From Haliscomenobacter hydrossis DSM 1100 (GTDB lineage Bacteria; Bacteroidota; Bacteroidia; Chitinophagales; Saprospiraceae), in NCBI RefSeq assembly GCF_000212735.1, contig NC_015510.1, forward strand, positions 7,627,001-7,691,000: a DNA stretch of 64,000 nt. Reading direction: 5' to 3'. Below the pieces are notes generated by a model. It saw nothing but the letters and a program-made list of their open reading frames with translations, had not been told where the DNA came from and ran no database searches. The number at the start of each line of letters is the position of its first letter. Position 1 is the first letter of the stretch. This document shows positions 53,142 through 62,666 of this stretch, piece after piece. Both the position numbers and the translations under genes were made by a program.

Positions 53142-53277
53142 AATTTATTCACCAGTAGTTGTTTCAGCGTGTAAAACTTCTCTATATACCAACACCCAAT
53201 GTGGATAACTCGCCAACTTATCAAGAACTTCCTGAGGGGGGATGGCGTATCTTTGTAGGCTTGTTAATAGTTTAGGG

Positions 53278-53364
53278 GTTGAGGAGGTTGAGAAGGTTGA
53301 GGCTACCGCGAGCGATTATGACCATGACGCTCGCGGTAGCCTCAACCTTCTCAACCTCCTCAAC
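53278..53364. repeat. 37-bp perfect palindrome upstream of smc
   Basis: The arm 53278-53314 is the exact reverse complement of 53328-53364, with a 13-base loop. The outer part is made of GTTGAGGAG / GTTGAGAAG units, the same as in the palindrome at 6050. The core GGCTACCGCGAGCG matches the cores at 6050 and 35473. It ends 18 bases before the smc start codon, so it would be in the smc leader or end the upstream transcript. Confidence 0.9.
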
Positions 53365-53382
53365 TTCAACTAACCCACATCC

Positions 53383-56300
53383 ATGCGTCTGAAGAGTCTC
53401 GAAATCAAAGGTTTTAAAAGTTTTGCCAACTCCACCGTCATCAACTTCGGTGCGGATGTCATCGGCATTGTCGGCCCCAATGGATCAGGAAAATCCAATG
53501 TGGTAGACGCCATCCGTTGGGTGTTGGGCGAGCAAAGCAGTCGGGAACTGCGTTTGGACCAAATGTCGAGCGTCATCTTCAACGGCACCAAAAAGCGCAA
53601 ACCCGCCGGGATAGCCCAGGTTTCCCTGACTTTTGAAAACACCAAAAACCTCCTGCCTACCGAATACAACTCCGTGACCATCACTCGCATGCTCTACCGC
53701 AGCGGAGAAAGTGAATACCGCCTCAACGGGGTGACCTGCCGCCTCAAGGACATCACCGGGCTGTTTCTCGACACGGGCATCGGCTCCAACTCCTACGCCA
53801 TCATCGCCCTGGGCATGGTAGACGACATCCTGGAAGACAAAGAAGACTCACGCCGCAAGATGTTTGAACAAGCGGCCGGGGTATCCAAATACAAGCTCCG
53901 CAAAAAAGAGACCCTCAGCAAACTCAAAAGCACCAGCGAAGACCTGGATCGGGTAGAAGACCTGCTGGCCGAAATTGAAAGCAACCTCAAATCGCTGGAA
54001 AAACAGGCCAAACGCACCCAAAAATATTTCGAACTCAAAGAAGAATACAAGGAACTCAGCGTAGCCCTGGCCTTGATCAAGGTGGGGGGGCTGAGAGACA
54101 AACACAAAAGCCTGCAAAGCCAGATCGACCTGGAGCAGGACAAGTACCGCCAGATCGACGTAGAAAGCCGCAATCTGGAAGCCGCTCTGGAAAAGGAACG
54201 CCTCACCCACCTCGACAAGGAAAAGGCCCTATCCGAGCGCCAGCGCGACCTCAATAGCCTTGTCGGGCGCATCCGGGGTATGGAAAACGACCGCCGCATG
54301 TTGGAGCAAAAACTCCAGTTTGTGCAGCAAAACCGCCTCAAACAAGAGCAAGACATCCAGCAAGCGCAGGGCCGCATTGTGCAACTCGAAGCAGACATTG
54401 AGCACTACCGCTCAGAGCTGAACGTGGAAAAACGGGTAGAAGCGCGTTTGGAACAAGAATTGGAAACCGCCGAACAACAACTCGACAAAATTCGCGGCGG
54501 CCACAGCACCATGAAAGCCGACCTCGATGTGGTGGTGCAAGAGCAACAACGTCTCGAACGCGCCATCAACGAACTGGAAAAACAAAAGGCCATCAGCCTC
54601 AACCAGATCGACAACAACAACCAGGACATCAACCGCAATGACGCCGAAATCCGCCAGCGCCAGGAATCGGTAGCGGGCTTGCGCAACAAGGTTTTGGAAC
54701 TGGAAAAACAAGAACAAACCCAGCAAGCCGTGGTGACCAGCCTGGAACAGGCCGAAGAAAAACGCCAACAAGACTTGCAAAAAGGCGAAGCGGAACTGAG
54801 CGAAATTACCCAAAAGATTGCCCGCGTACGTCGCGACCTGGACGCCAAACGCAACGAATTCAAGTTGACCAAAAGTATGGTGGAAAACCTCGAAGGTTTC
54901 CCGGAATCCATCCAGTATTTGGTCAAAAGTAAGGACTGGGACAAGGGCGCGCCCCTGCTCTCTGATCTGATCTATGTAGGCGAGGAGTACCGCGTCGCCA
55001 TCGAAAACTTCCTCGAACCCTACCTCAACTACTTCGTGGTCAACAACCTCGCGGAGGCCTATTTTGCCATCGAACTCTTGGGCAAAACCCAAAAGGGCAA
55101 GGCCAACTTCTTTGTGCTCGACGCTTTCCGGGATTACCAGATGCCGATGACCCTCTTCCCGGAGACGAAGATGGCCATGGAATTGGTGCAAACCGACCCC
55201 GCGTACCGCAATCTGGTGGGTTACCTGCTCGAAAACGTGTTGCTCACCGAAAAAGAGGAGATCCAGGGCGCTCTACCCGAACAGGATGTGGTGGTACTCT
55301 CGCGCAGTGGCCGCATCATCAAGCGCCGCTTCAGTGTATCGGGGGGCTCGATCGGACTATTTGAGGGCAAAAAAATTGGCCGCAAGAAGAACCTCGAAGT
55401 ACTGGAAGAAGCGATCAAAAAAGCCGAACAGGAGGAAAACCGCCTGTCGACTACCTCCTTCAACCTCAAAGAACGGGTGGATGCCCTGAAAGCCAAACGC
55501 CCGGATCTGGAAATGCAGCAGCAACGCAGCATTTTAAACAAACTGGCGCAGGAAAAAGTGTCCTTGTCCACCAGTTTATCCAACTTTGAATCCCTGATTC
55601 AGGAGGTGGCCAACCGCCGTGAACTGATCGAAAAACGCATTCTGGAGTTGACTCAAGCGGTTGGCGGGATCGACGAACAACTCAATCAACGCAACGCCGA
55701 ACTGGACGCCGTCAAGGAAAAAATCTCGCATACGGATGGCAGTTTTCGCCAAATGGCCGATCAACTCAGCCAGGCTTCGGCGGCGTACAACGAGAAGAAC
55801 ATCCAGTTCATCCGCCAGCAAAATAAGGTGACGACTTTTCAGCAGGAATTGTCTTTCCGCGAAAAACAAATCACCGACACCAAAAACGCCCTGCAACAAA
55901 ACCAGCAGGGCATCCTGACTGCGGATCGGGAGATTTCGATAGTCAACGACGAGTTGTTGCGCCTGGCCACTGCATTGCAAGAGGCTTACGCCGAGCGGGG
56001 CACCCACGAGTCGTCGCTCACCGAAGCGGAGCAAATCTACTTCAAAGCCCGCAGTGGCATGGTGGAAATGGAAGACCGCCTGCGCAAACTAACTCGCCAA
56101 CAGCAGGACTTGCAGGTGCTGATCAACAACCTGAAGGACAAGTTCAACGATGTTAAATTTGAAATCAGCTCCATCTCGCAGCGCCTGCGCATCGAGTTTG
56201 AAATTGGCATCAATGACATCCTGAACGAAGAACCGAGCATCAAACGCCCCGAAGCGGAGATGCAGGAGGAAGTGGACAAACTCAAAAAACGCCTCGACAA

Positions 56301-56940
56301 CTACGGTGAAATCAACCCCCTGGCGGTTGAAGCGTACTCCGAAATCAAAGAGCGCTACGACAACATCGCCCAGCAACGCGATGACATCGTGGCGGCCAAA
56401 AAATCCCTGGAACAAACCATCCTGGAGATCGAAGAAACGGCGACCCTGCAATTCCTGGAAGCCTTCGAAAAAGCGCGCCTCTACTTCATCGATGTGTTCC
56501 GCAGCCTCTTCACCGAAGACGACAACTGCGACCTGATCCTTCTCGATCCCGAAAATCCCCTGGATTCCCGCATCGAAATTGTGGCCAAACCCAAAGGCAA
56601 ACGCCCGCAAACGATCAGCCAATTGTCGGGCGGAGAAAAAACGCTCACCGCAACGGCACTGCTTTTCGCGCTCTACCTGCTCAAACCTGCACCCTTCTGT
56701 ATCTTCGACGAGGTAGATGCCCCCCTGGACGATGGCAACATCACCAAGTTCAACCGCATCATCAAGAAGTTTTCCAAAGATTCGCAGTTCATCATCGTGA
56801 CCCACAACAAACTGACCATGGCAGCGGTGGACACGATTTATGGGGTGTACATGGCCGAGCAGGGGGTGTCAGGCGTTATGCCGGTGGATTTTAGAGATTA
56901 TGAGAATGTGGGTGGGCAGTTTGAGGTGGCGGTGGGATAG
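53383..56940 (+). CDS. smc: Chromosome segregation protein SMC
   Basis: 1185 aa, full-length bacterial SMC. It has Walker A GPNGSGKS (31-38), a first coiled coil to about 500, a hinge at roughly 510-660 (YLVKSKDWDKGAPLLSDLI...LSRSGRIIKRRFSVSGGS), a second coiled coil, then signature LSGGEK near 1081 and Walker B FCIFDEVDAPLDD. It forms the condensin-like complex with ScpA/ScpB that compacts and separates chromosomes. It appears monocistronic. Codon use is regular and the gene is intact. Confidence 0.97.
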   Translation: MRLKSLEIKGFKSFANSTVINFGADVIGIVGPNGSGKSNVVDAIRWVLGEQSSRELRLDQMSSVIFNGTKKRKPAGIAQVSLTFENTKNLLPTEYNSVTITRMLYRSGESEYRLNGVTCRLKDITGLFLDTGIGSNSYAIIALGMVDDILEDKEDSRRKMFEQAAGVSKYKLRKKETLSKLKSTSEDLDRVEDLLAEIESNLKSLEKQAKRTQKYFELKEEYKELSVALALIKVGGLRDKHKSLQSQIDLEQDKYRQIDVESRNLEAALEKERLTHLDKEKALSERQRDLNSLVGRIRGMENDRRMLEQKLQFVQQNRLKQEQDIQQAQGRIVQLEADIEHYRSELNVEKRVEARLEQELETAEQQLDKIRGGHSTMKADLDVVVQEQQRLERAINELEKQKAISLNQIDNNNQDINRNDAEIRQRQESVAGLRNKVLELEKQEQTQQAVVTSLEQAEEKRQQDLQKGEAELSEITQKIARVRRDLDAKRNEFKLTKSMVENLEGFPESIQYLVKSKDWDKGAPLLSDLIYVGEEYRVAIENFLEPYLNYFVVNNLAEAYFAIELLGKTQKGKANFFVLDAFRDYQMPMTLFPETKMAMELVQTDPAYRNLVGYLLENVLLTEKEEIQGALPEQDVVVLSRSGRIIKRRFSVSGGSIGLFEGKKIGRKKNLEVLEEAIKKAEQEENRLSTTSFNLKERVDALKAKRPDLEMQQQRSILNKLAQEKVSLSTSLSNFESLIQEVANRRELIEKRILELTQAVGGIDEQLNQRNAELDAVKEKISHTDGSFRQMADQLSQASAAYNEKNIQFIRQQNKVTTFQQELSFREKQITDTKNALQQNQQGILTADREISIVNDELLRLATALQEAYAERGTHESSLTEAEQIYFKARSGMVEMEDRLRKLTRQQQDLQVLINNLKDKFNDVKFEISSISQRLRIEFEIGINDILNEEPSIKRPEAEMQEEVDKLKKRLDNYGEINPLAVEAYSEIKERYDNIAQQRDDIVAAKKSLEQTILEIEETATLQFLEAFEKARLYFIDVFRSLFTEDDNCDLILLDPENPLDSRIEIVAKPKGKRPQTISQLSGGEKTLTATALLFALYLLKPAPFCIFDEVDAPLDDGNITKFNRIIKKFSKDSQFIIVTHNKLTMAAVDTIYGVYMAEQGVSGVMPVDFRDYENVGGQFEVAVG

Positions 56941-57024
56941 GCATTGATTGTGTAATGAATATACGAAGTAAATTATTTTTTATTTGTAATTGATTGAAAT
57001 GATTTGCAGTTAAAAAACTGTTTG

Positions 57025-57249
57025 TTAACTGTCTTCTGTTTCTTGAGGAAAATCAACTGTTAACGTTTGCTGCGTAACAATGACGATCACGTGATCTCTA
57101 TTGCCAGATTCTTTACGATGATTTATTGCATCTATTTTGGCTGATTCAACATCATCACGCCAATCACCTTTAAATTTGTCATCTTCACAAATTGCCCGGT
57201 GCTTGATGATGAATTTTGTTCTGCCATCGGGAGAAGTTAGTTGTGCCAT
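57025..57249 (-). CDS. Small hypothetical protein
   Basis: 74 aa, soluble and charged (MAQLTSPDGRTKFIIKH.., DDVESAKIDAINHRKESG, DHVIVIVTQQTLTVDF). I do not recognise it. It starts six bases after the stop of the next minus-strand gene, suggesting an operon. It is the first gene of an AT-rich stretch. Confidence 0.55.
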   Translation of the reverse strand: MAQLTSPDGRTKFIIKHRAICEDDKFKGDWRDDVESAKIDAINHRKESGNRDHVIVIVTQQTLTVDFPQETEDS

Positions 57250-57255
57250 GTGATA

Positions 57256-58593
57256 TTAATTTTTATTTATGAAACTCACGGGAAAAGAAAATCGAAGACC
57301 AATATTATTACGTTCAAACAAACGTAGGTTGGTAGCAGTGTTTTTTGTAACATCAGACATACTGTAAAATAACTCAATATTGATATTGGATTTCTCCTCT
57401 TTTTTCAAATTCTTGAAGGCAAACAAAAAACCAACCCCAAGATTAAAAATAGGAACAGATTTATTAGTTGCCACATATTCTGGAAACAAATGAATTGCAC
57501 AGACATTATCTTTGAATAAAAACTTAAAATAATCTGTGTATATCTTAAACTGTTGAAGATTCTTTTGGTATGTGCCTACAAAAGCATTATATTTTGATGT
57601 CGAAGATCTAGCCCCATTAGCAGTACCATATTCTGTAACCTCAGAAAGTTCTATTTTTTGTAGGCTTGTTAAATTGTCCGTAACCGCTATTGATATACCA
57701 AAACTATAAAAAAAAGTTTCAAATGGCTGCGCCGACCAATTATAGTTATTGTATTGAAACTTAAATTCATGGCTAACGTAATTAGAGTTGCTTACTTGAT
57801 TTTGAAAAGAACTAGCAGGATTGAATAACTTGAAACTGTTATTAGTGACTTTGTATTTTATTGCAAACCATTTGAAATGGAAGCCATAAATTTCCAGATC
57901 AGGTTTGATTTTTTTTAATTCAATAGCCCTTGAATTGCTAATTTCTTCAATCAGAAAATTTTTCCCGGGAAACATTTTAATTAAAGAGTCAATTTTTGAT
58001 GCTTCCCTTTTTTTTAAAGCAATTACATATGCTATACTATCTTTTCTATTAATATTAGTTTCTTTATTGCTTAACTCCGACAATGAACTAAGAAGTAGTT
58101 CAGTTCTTTTTTTTGTTAACTTTAGGCTGTTAAGGCCGTTTTCATATTCAGCTGCCATTATCAATAACTCATATTTTTCTTCTAGGTCTGCTCTTTTTTT
58201 TGCATATTGTAAATAGGAATCTTGGCTATAGGTCAATTGTTTATTTTTTAGTTGTAAAAAATTTAAATGGCCTTCTAAAGAAATTTTGGTATTAAATCTT
58301 GAATTATTAAACAATGAGAGAACACCATCTGAAATCCCACCAGAAGCATTTATTCCAAATATATGACCATTTTTACTTGTAGAGCTCCCTGAAAAAACTA
58401 CCTCTGAATTTTTTAAATCTAAAGAAGCGTAATTTCCAATACTATTTTGTGATTGCCCATTGATTAAATTTGAAAACTGATTATTTATGATACTGTTGAA
58501 TGTTTTTATATCAAGATTTGATGAGTCTGGTGTTTGGCCTCGACAGACAAAAATAGTTGCCAAATAAACCAGTAGGGCGGCATTTTTTTTCAT
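57256..58593 (-). CDS. Secreted protein of unknown function
   Basis: 445 aa, with signal peptide MKKNAALLVYLATIFVCRGQ. The middle has Lys/Glu-rich coiled-coil-like helices (YAKKRADLEEKYELLIMAAEY, ELLLSSLSELSNKE). The C-terminal part has alternating strands resembling an outer-membrane barrel (FETFFYSFGISIAVTDNL, IFNLGVGFLFAFKN, NIGLRFSFPVSF). Composition is much more AT-rich than the flanking genes, hinting at horizontal acquisition. Confidence 0.6.
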   Translation of the reverse strand: MKKNAALLVYLATIFVCRGQTPDSSNLDIKTFNSIINNQFSNLINGQSQNSIGNYASLDLKNSEVVFSGSSTSKNGHIFGINASGGISDGVLSLFNNSRFNTKISLEGHLNFLQLKNKQLTYSQDSYLQYAKKRADLEEKYELLIMAAEYENGLNSLKLTKKRTELLLSSLSELSNKETNINRKDSIAYVIALKKREASKIDSLIKMFPGKNFLIEEISNSRAIELKKIKPDLEIYGFHFKWFAIKYKVTNNSFKLFNPASSFQNQVSNSNYVSHEFKFQYNNYNWSAQPFETFFYSFGISIAVTDNLTSLQKIELSEVTEYGTANGARSSTSKYNAFVGTYQKNLQQFKIYTDYFKFLFKDNVCAIHLFPEYVATNKSVPIFNLGVGFLFAFKNLKKEEKSNINIELFYSMSDVTKNTATNLRLFERNNIGLRFSFPVSFINKN

Positions 58594-58844
58594 GAGAATA
58601 TTTTTTAATTTTTTATAACTACTAAAGTAAATTTATAAACACTTGCAAATATTTATAAATTTTGAGAAAAAAGCAACTTTAAATCAATTGGTTTTATATA
58701 TTTATATTTAATGTTTTCAAATAATTAATTGTCAAATATTTATGACGTTCATCCGCACACGTTCATTATCTTACCTGGTCTCAACTTTAGAGTGCCACAG
58801 CTCATGAGGTAATGAAAAAGCTTTTATAACTTTGAAGAAACATT
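58594..58844. other. AT-rich gap without a gene
   Basis: 251 bases, very AT-rich (long A/T runs around 58600-58740). I see no open frame, RNA or clear repeat in it. It is probably promoter and terminator space. Confidence 0.5.
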
Positions 58845-59978
58845 TCACAAATTGCCAAATGTCTTGATGGTTAGAAAAGCCTGAATGACTTCCAATTCTT
58901 CGTCATTTAAATTTGGATAATTTTCTTTTAAAAATTTGTAATCCCAAATAAATGTTCTTGACATAGCTGGGTAGAACATGGGAATTGGAACGCCATCAAT
59001 CTCTCCGTCCTTATTTATCCAGCTTTGTGCAATCCCACTAAAAATATTTGGATTTAATGGATTTTTAGCATTAGGATTATGATAAATTTTAACACCATCT
59101 GACCATAATTCCATTCTTGAGTTGTTGCCGACTCTATAAAGAAATTTGCTTGAAAGACTGTTTTCTTTAGGGTTGAAACACACCCCACTATGCATCATTT
59201 TGATGTTTTCGGTGTGGAACCCTTTTTCATATCCCATCCTATTGAATTTCCAAAAATCACTCATATTTATGAATACTACCCCACTTATGAATTCACTATT
59301 TGGGAGATTGAAAAAACCAGATGGAATATTTTTCTTACCGAATGAATGTTCAGTAATAGGTCCAATTGTACCTATTAATTCATTTTTTTCGGTTATTGTG
59401 GTGGATATATTTAGACCATATAAATATTCAAATAGTTTATAATCGGGAATAAAACTGCTTAAAACATGGTGACTTGGTGTTAGTGCTATTAAGAGTGGTT
59501 TATCTTTTACCCAATTTAGTTCTTGATAGTTTTTGTTGAGTTTTGAAAACAAAGCACTACCTATTTTAATCGTGTAATGTTTCAAAGATTCATCTTGAAA
59601 AGACAAATTATTAGACCATAGTGCATTCAGCATTTTTTTATCTGTAAAATCTATTTCATTGCTTGAAATATTTGAGGTTGTAGCTTCAATGAAAAATTCA
59701 CATCCACCTTTTTCAAGGTGAAAATCAGGTCTATTGTATGTGTTTATAATGTTTATAGATTGTTCGTTAATAAATTCGAATAAGAATAGCTCTAGTAGTC
59801 TTGCCGAAAAACCACCTGACTGGAAATCTTCAATAAAATTTCCATCTTGGTCTCCCATTCTATTAAATATTTCATTGATCAAAGCTCTTCCTGGCTTATA
59901 TACCCTATGTTTTTGAAACCCAATGAAGTTTTTGTTTAACCTAGACACAGGAATTTTAGTAGTAAATAAATCTAGCAT
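58845..59978 (-). CDS. Hypothetical protein with PD-(D/E)XK-like motif
   Basis: 377 aa, soluble. ARLLELFLFEFINEQ is followed by YNRPDFHLEKGGCEFFIEATTSN. The order Glu ... Asp-Phe ... Glu-Ala-Thr resembles a restriction-endonuclease-fold active site, with Thr where Lys is usual. The rest is unrecognised. It is AT-rich and lies next to a toxin-antitoxin-like pair. A defence or mobile-element role is possible but unproven. Confidence 0.55.
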   Translation of the reverse strand: MLDLFTTKIPVSRLNKNFIGFQKHRVYKPGRALINEIFNRMGDQDGNFIEDFQSGGFSARLLELFLFEFINEQSINIINTYNRPDFHLEKGGCEFFIEATTSNISSNEIDFTDKKMLNALWSNNLSFQDESLKHYTIKIGSALFSKLNKNYQELNWVKDKPLLIALTPSHHVLSSFIPDYKLFEYLYGLNISTTITEKNELIGTIGPITEHSFGKKNIPSGFFNLPNSEFISGVVFINMSDFWKFNRMGYEKGFHTENIKMMHSGVCFNPKENSLSSKFLYRVGNNSRMELWSDGVKIYHNPNAKNPLNPNIFSGIAQSWINKDGEIDGVPIPMFYPAMSRTFIWDYKFLKENYPNLNDEELEVIQAFLTIKTFGNL

Positions 59979-60107
59979 AATACTTTGAATTTGGTTTCCA
60001 TGTCATAATGTAGAACCTAGAAAGAAAGTTCCCCCTCAATACAAATCATCCGCCCGCATCTTCAAATACTTATTCGCAACTTAAAAGCCCCAATTGTAAT
60101 CAAACTT

Positions 60108-60719
60108 TTACAGTTGCTTAACTTCCCGCGCTATCGTTTCTTTCACCAATGACCAACTTAAAGAGGTGTCAAAAATTTCAGGCATATCATCTTCTTCCGC
60201 ATCGTCAAAATAGATCAAACTTTTATTGACCAAAAATTCAGAACCATCAGCGTACTTAGCATTGTAAGCATCCATCAGGCTGCGGAGCGTATAAGTTTTC
60301 AGTAGAAAAAACAAGTCGAAAAAATCCCTTTTCCGGCCTCGATTGGTAATTGCTGCTAATTTCATTGCACCGATATCCAGTGTAGATAGCAACCGGATAC
60401 CTTCAATCTCCACAATTGAATTGAGCAAAGGGTATCGATAACGGACAAAGTCGGTTTTTATACCCCCAGCATTCAAAATCAAAATGGCTCGACTTTGGTT
60501 GATGATGCTGACTTCGGATATGTCGCGTATGGAATCTAAGATATCAATCGGTTCGAAATCTACATTTCCAAAAAAATCCAAATCTACAGAGATGCGGTGG
60601 CCAATTTGTAAAGCAAGTGCAGTGCCTCCGGCGAGGTTATATCCTTCCAATGTGGGTAATTGCATTAAGGATTTTAATAATTCCAGTGTTGCGGGATAGA
60701 CTGTTGTAGTGTGTAGCAT
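60108..60719 (-). CDS. AbiEii/AbiGii-type nucleotidyltransferase toxin
   Basis: 203 aa. The nucleotidyltransferase signature LAGGTALALQIGHRISVDLDFFG carries the GG-T and the DLDFF metal-binding Asp pair. LSTLDIGAMKLAAITNRGRKRDFFDLFFLL is also diagnostic for the family. AbiEii-like toxins modify tRNAs or other targets with nucleotides. It overlaps the upstream partner gene by 46 bases, indicating a two-gene toxin-antitoxin unit. Confidence 0.88.
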   Translation of the reverse strand: MLHTTTVYPATLELLKSLMQLPTLEGYNLAGGTALALQIGHRISVDLDFFGNVDFEPIDILDSIRDISEVSIINQSRAILILNAGGIKTDFVRYRYPLLNSIVEIEGIRLLSTLDIGAMKLAAITNRGRKRDFFDLFFLLKTYTLRSLMDAYNAKYADGSEFLVNKSLIYFDDAEEDDMPEIFDTSLSWSLVKETIAREVKQL

Positions 60720-60970
60720 CGGAATTCAGTCTTTGGTACTTCAAAATAAAAACTCAAATAATTCAAGGTCTTTTTGTCCAGGTAGCGCTCTTGGAGCATT
60801 TCATCTCGTACACGGTCAGGGCCATAGTAGGCGAGTATGGCAGTCCAATCCGCGAGACTTCCATACATCACCACTCGGCCAATGATGAAACGTGCTTTGG
60901 CATCGTAGTCAAGTTTGCTGGGGTCGATGTCCCAAAAAAGAATGGGAGGTAATTGGAGGTTGGCTTCCAT
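60674..60970 (-). CDS. DUF6922-like putative antitoxin
   Basis: 98 aa. FWDIDPSKLDYDAKARFIIGRVVMYGSLADWTAILAYYG is the pattern of the small DUF6922-type proteins regularly encoded just upstream of AbiEii-like nucleotidyltransferases in Bacteroidota. The overlap with the toxin gene fits tight co-translation. The antitoxin function is inferred from context. Confidence 0.75.
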   Translation of the reverse strand: MEANLQLPPILFWDIDPSKLDYDAKARFIIGRVVMYGSLADWTAILAYYGPDRVRDEMLQERYLDKKTLNYLSFYFEVPKTEFRCYTLQQSIPQHWNY

Positions 60971-61083
60971 AGTTCTTTGACTCTATTAAATCAGATGATG
61001 TGTTCGAGCTAACACAAAAGTATGAAAAATGTGTTGTTTTTCAATTGGATACAGAAGGTTTGGAAACTCATGATTGTGCCCCC

Positions 61084-62439
61084 CTACAACACCTTCTCCC
61101 CATCACTCACATACACCCTGGTACTCGTCGTATACGTCCCCCCATTCGGATCTTTGTATTTCAAATCCAGGTAAAACGCCTGAAAACCCTTCTTGGGGTA
61201 AGGCAAAGCCGCTTTTACCGTGGGTAAACTATTCAGTTTGATGTTTCGGCTCAGCCAGAGGTTGTTGCGGAAATCGCGGTCGCTAGAGGTGGTGAACCAC
61301 AACGTCGCCTCCACCAAATCCGTGGTGACGGCGTTGACCGATAGCTCAACGCCGTCCTTGGAAGTATTAACCTTCCAGGTACAAAAAGGGTATTCCTTGT
61401 TCATGATGGTGGTGCCAAAAAATGCGCTGAGGGCTTCGAAGGCCTGTTTGCCGCCGCCCAGGTTGTGGCCTGCATTGGGCACGTAGTGCAGCATGTTTTT
61501 GCCCGGAATTTGATCGTAGTAATGTTTGATGGCGTCTACCGTCCAATATTCGTCATTGGTGCCGATGAAAATCATTTTGGGAACGTTCAACTTGCTGCGG
61601 TACGAATACGGATCAATCAGGGCGGTGATGGCTTTGCCATCTTCAGTATCGGTGTTTTGGGGGATGCCCAATTTGACGTAATCTTCGATTTGATCGCTGT
61701 ATTCACCGTAGGTTTGGAACTGGTAATTGAGCGTGGCGGGCATGTTGAGCATGTCGATCACCATGGGGGCAATGGCTTTTACCCTTGGGTCATCGATTGC
61801 TGCGCTGAGCCAGGTGGTCCAGCCGCGTTTGGAAGCGCCCGTTACCACAAAAGAATTGACACCAATTTTCGCCTTTTGTTTGCTGAATTCCTGCACTGCG
61901 TCCATCGCTTTTACCGCTGATTTGACCATCGGAAAAAGCAGCGGCCAACTGTAATCTTTGTCTTTTTTGAATTGATGCAAGGTGTAGGAAATCAGGGCGT
62001 CTTCGGTCAAATCGCCATACAAGGGCTGATTGGGCACTTGTTTGATCAACGCCACGATGCCCTTGTTTTTATCGGCGATGCCCGCCAGTGGCGCCCATAG
62101 TCCGTCGGCTTGGCTCCAGTTGGGTTGCTCGGCTTTGTTTGATCCACCAGTGATGAACAGCAGGGCGCCATCGTATTTGGTTTCCGAGGGGATGAAGACC
62201 GTCAATTGGTGCCGCCAGGTGTATTCCCGCCATTTTTGGGAGGTCAGTAGCAAATGATAGGCCTTGACACTACCGAGGGTGGTGGAATCTTTCAATTCCC
62301 ACTGGTAGGTTTTGTCTTTGTTGGCCAAGTAACTTTTGAGCGCGGTTTGGGGGGTGATCGGGGATTGGGCAAAGCTGCTTGCGAGCGTTGCGATACAAAA
62401 CGCGAGGAATAGGCCGATTTTTTGAGGACTGATGTGCAT
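61084..62439 (-). CDS. PhoPQ-activated pathogenicity-related (PqaA-type) protein
   Basis: 451 aa from MHISPQKIGLFLAFCIATLASSFAQ (signal peptide). It is an alpha/beta-hydrolase-fold family with the putative nucleophile Ser in VTGASKRGWTTWLSAAID and Asp/His regions MIFIGTNDEYWTVD and YVPNAGHNLGGG. The N-terminus TPQTALKSYLANKDKTYQWELKD is family-typical. The true substrate is unknown. Confidence 0.9.
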   Translation of the reverse strand: MHISPQKIGLFLAFCIATLASSFAQSPITPQTALKSYLANKDKTYQWELKDSTTLGSVKAYHLLLTSQKWREYTWRHQLTVFIPSETKYDGALLFITGGSNKAEQPNWSQADGLWAPLAGIADKNKGIVALIKQVPNQPLYGDLTEDALISYTLHQFKKDKDYSWPLLFPMVKSAVKAMDAVQEFSKQKAKIGVNSFVVTGASKRGWTTWLSAAIDDPRVKAIAPMVIDMLNMPATLNYQFQTYGEYSDQIEDYVKLGIPQNTDTEDGKAITALIDPYSYRSKLNVPKMIFIGTNDEYWTVDAIKHYYDQIPGKNMLHYVPNAGHNLGGGKQAFEALSAFFGTTIMNKEYPFCTWKVNTSKDGVELSVNAVTTDLVEATLWFTTSSDRDFRNNLWLSRNIKLNSLPTVKAALPYPKKGFQAFYLDLKYKDPNGGTYTTSTRVYVSDGEKVL

Positions 62440-62466
62440 CTGAGTAGGTTTATAGGTCAAAAGGAT

Positions 62467-62553
62467 TTATTCACCACAGATTTCACAGATTTTCACAAAT
62501 TTTATGGATGTGACAAATAATCTGTGAAAATCTGTGAAATCCGTGGTGAATAA
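62467..62553. repeat. CACAGATTT-unit palindrome
   Basis: The arm at about 62467-62502 (TTCACCACAGATTTCACAG, ATTTTCACAAATTT) is the reverse complement of about 62515-62553 with few mismatches. It lies in the 227-base divergent gap between the PqaA-like and sialidase-like genes. A half-copy of the same unit (CACCACAGATTACACCGATG) lies at about 43389-43418. The family is widely seen in Bacteroidota genomes (recollection). Confidence 0.82.
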
Positions 62554-62666
62554 AAAAATCCGCCGAAGGCAGGTGAAAACTTTTACAAATCAAGTTTTCT
62601 TGCTGGCAATTTACGCCAAAACCCATAATTTTAAACACACAATTACACTTTTTCCAAACTTACTCA

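Larger units (their letters stand above)
51965..53155 (+). mobile_element. IS630-family insertion sequence
   Basis: About 1.19 kb. The imperfect inverted repeats TGGTGGATAAATTCTAAG (from 51966) and its counterpart ending at 53154 agree in about 20 of 24 positions. TA dinucleotides flank both sides (51963-51964 and 53156-53157), the target duplication expected for IS630. It carries two overlapping frames joined by a probable -1 frameshift. Confidence 0.85.

Noticed and set aside
54412-55191. Minus-strand open frames within smc
   Set aside because: They are low-complexity mirror translations of the coiled-coil codons of smc and show no independent features.
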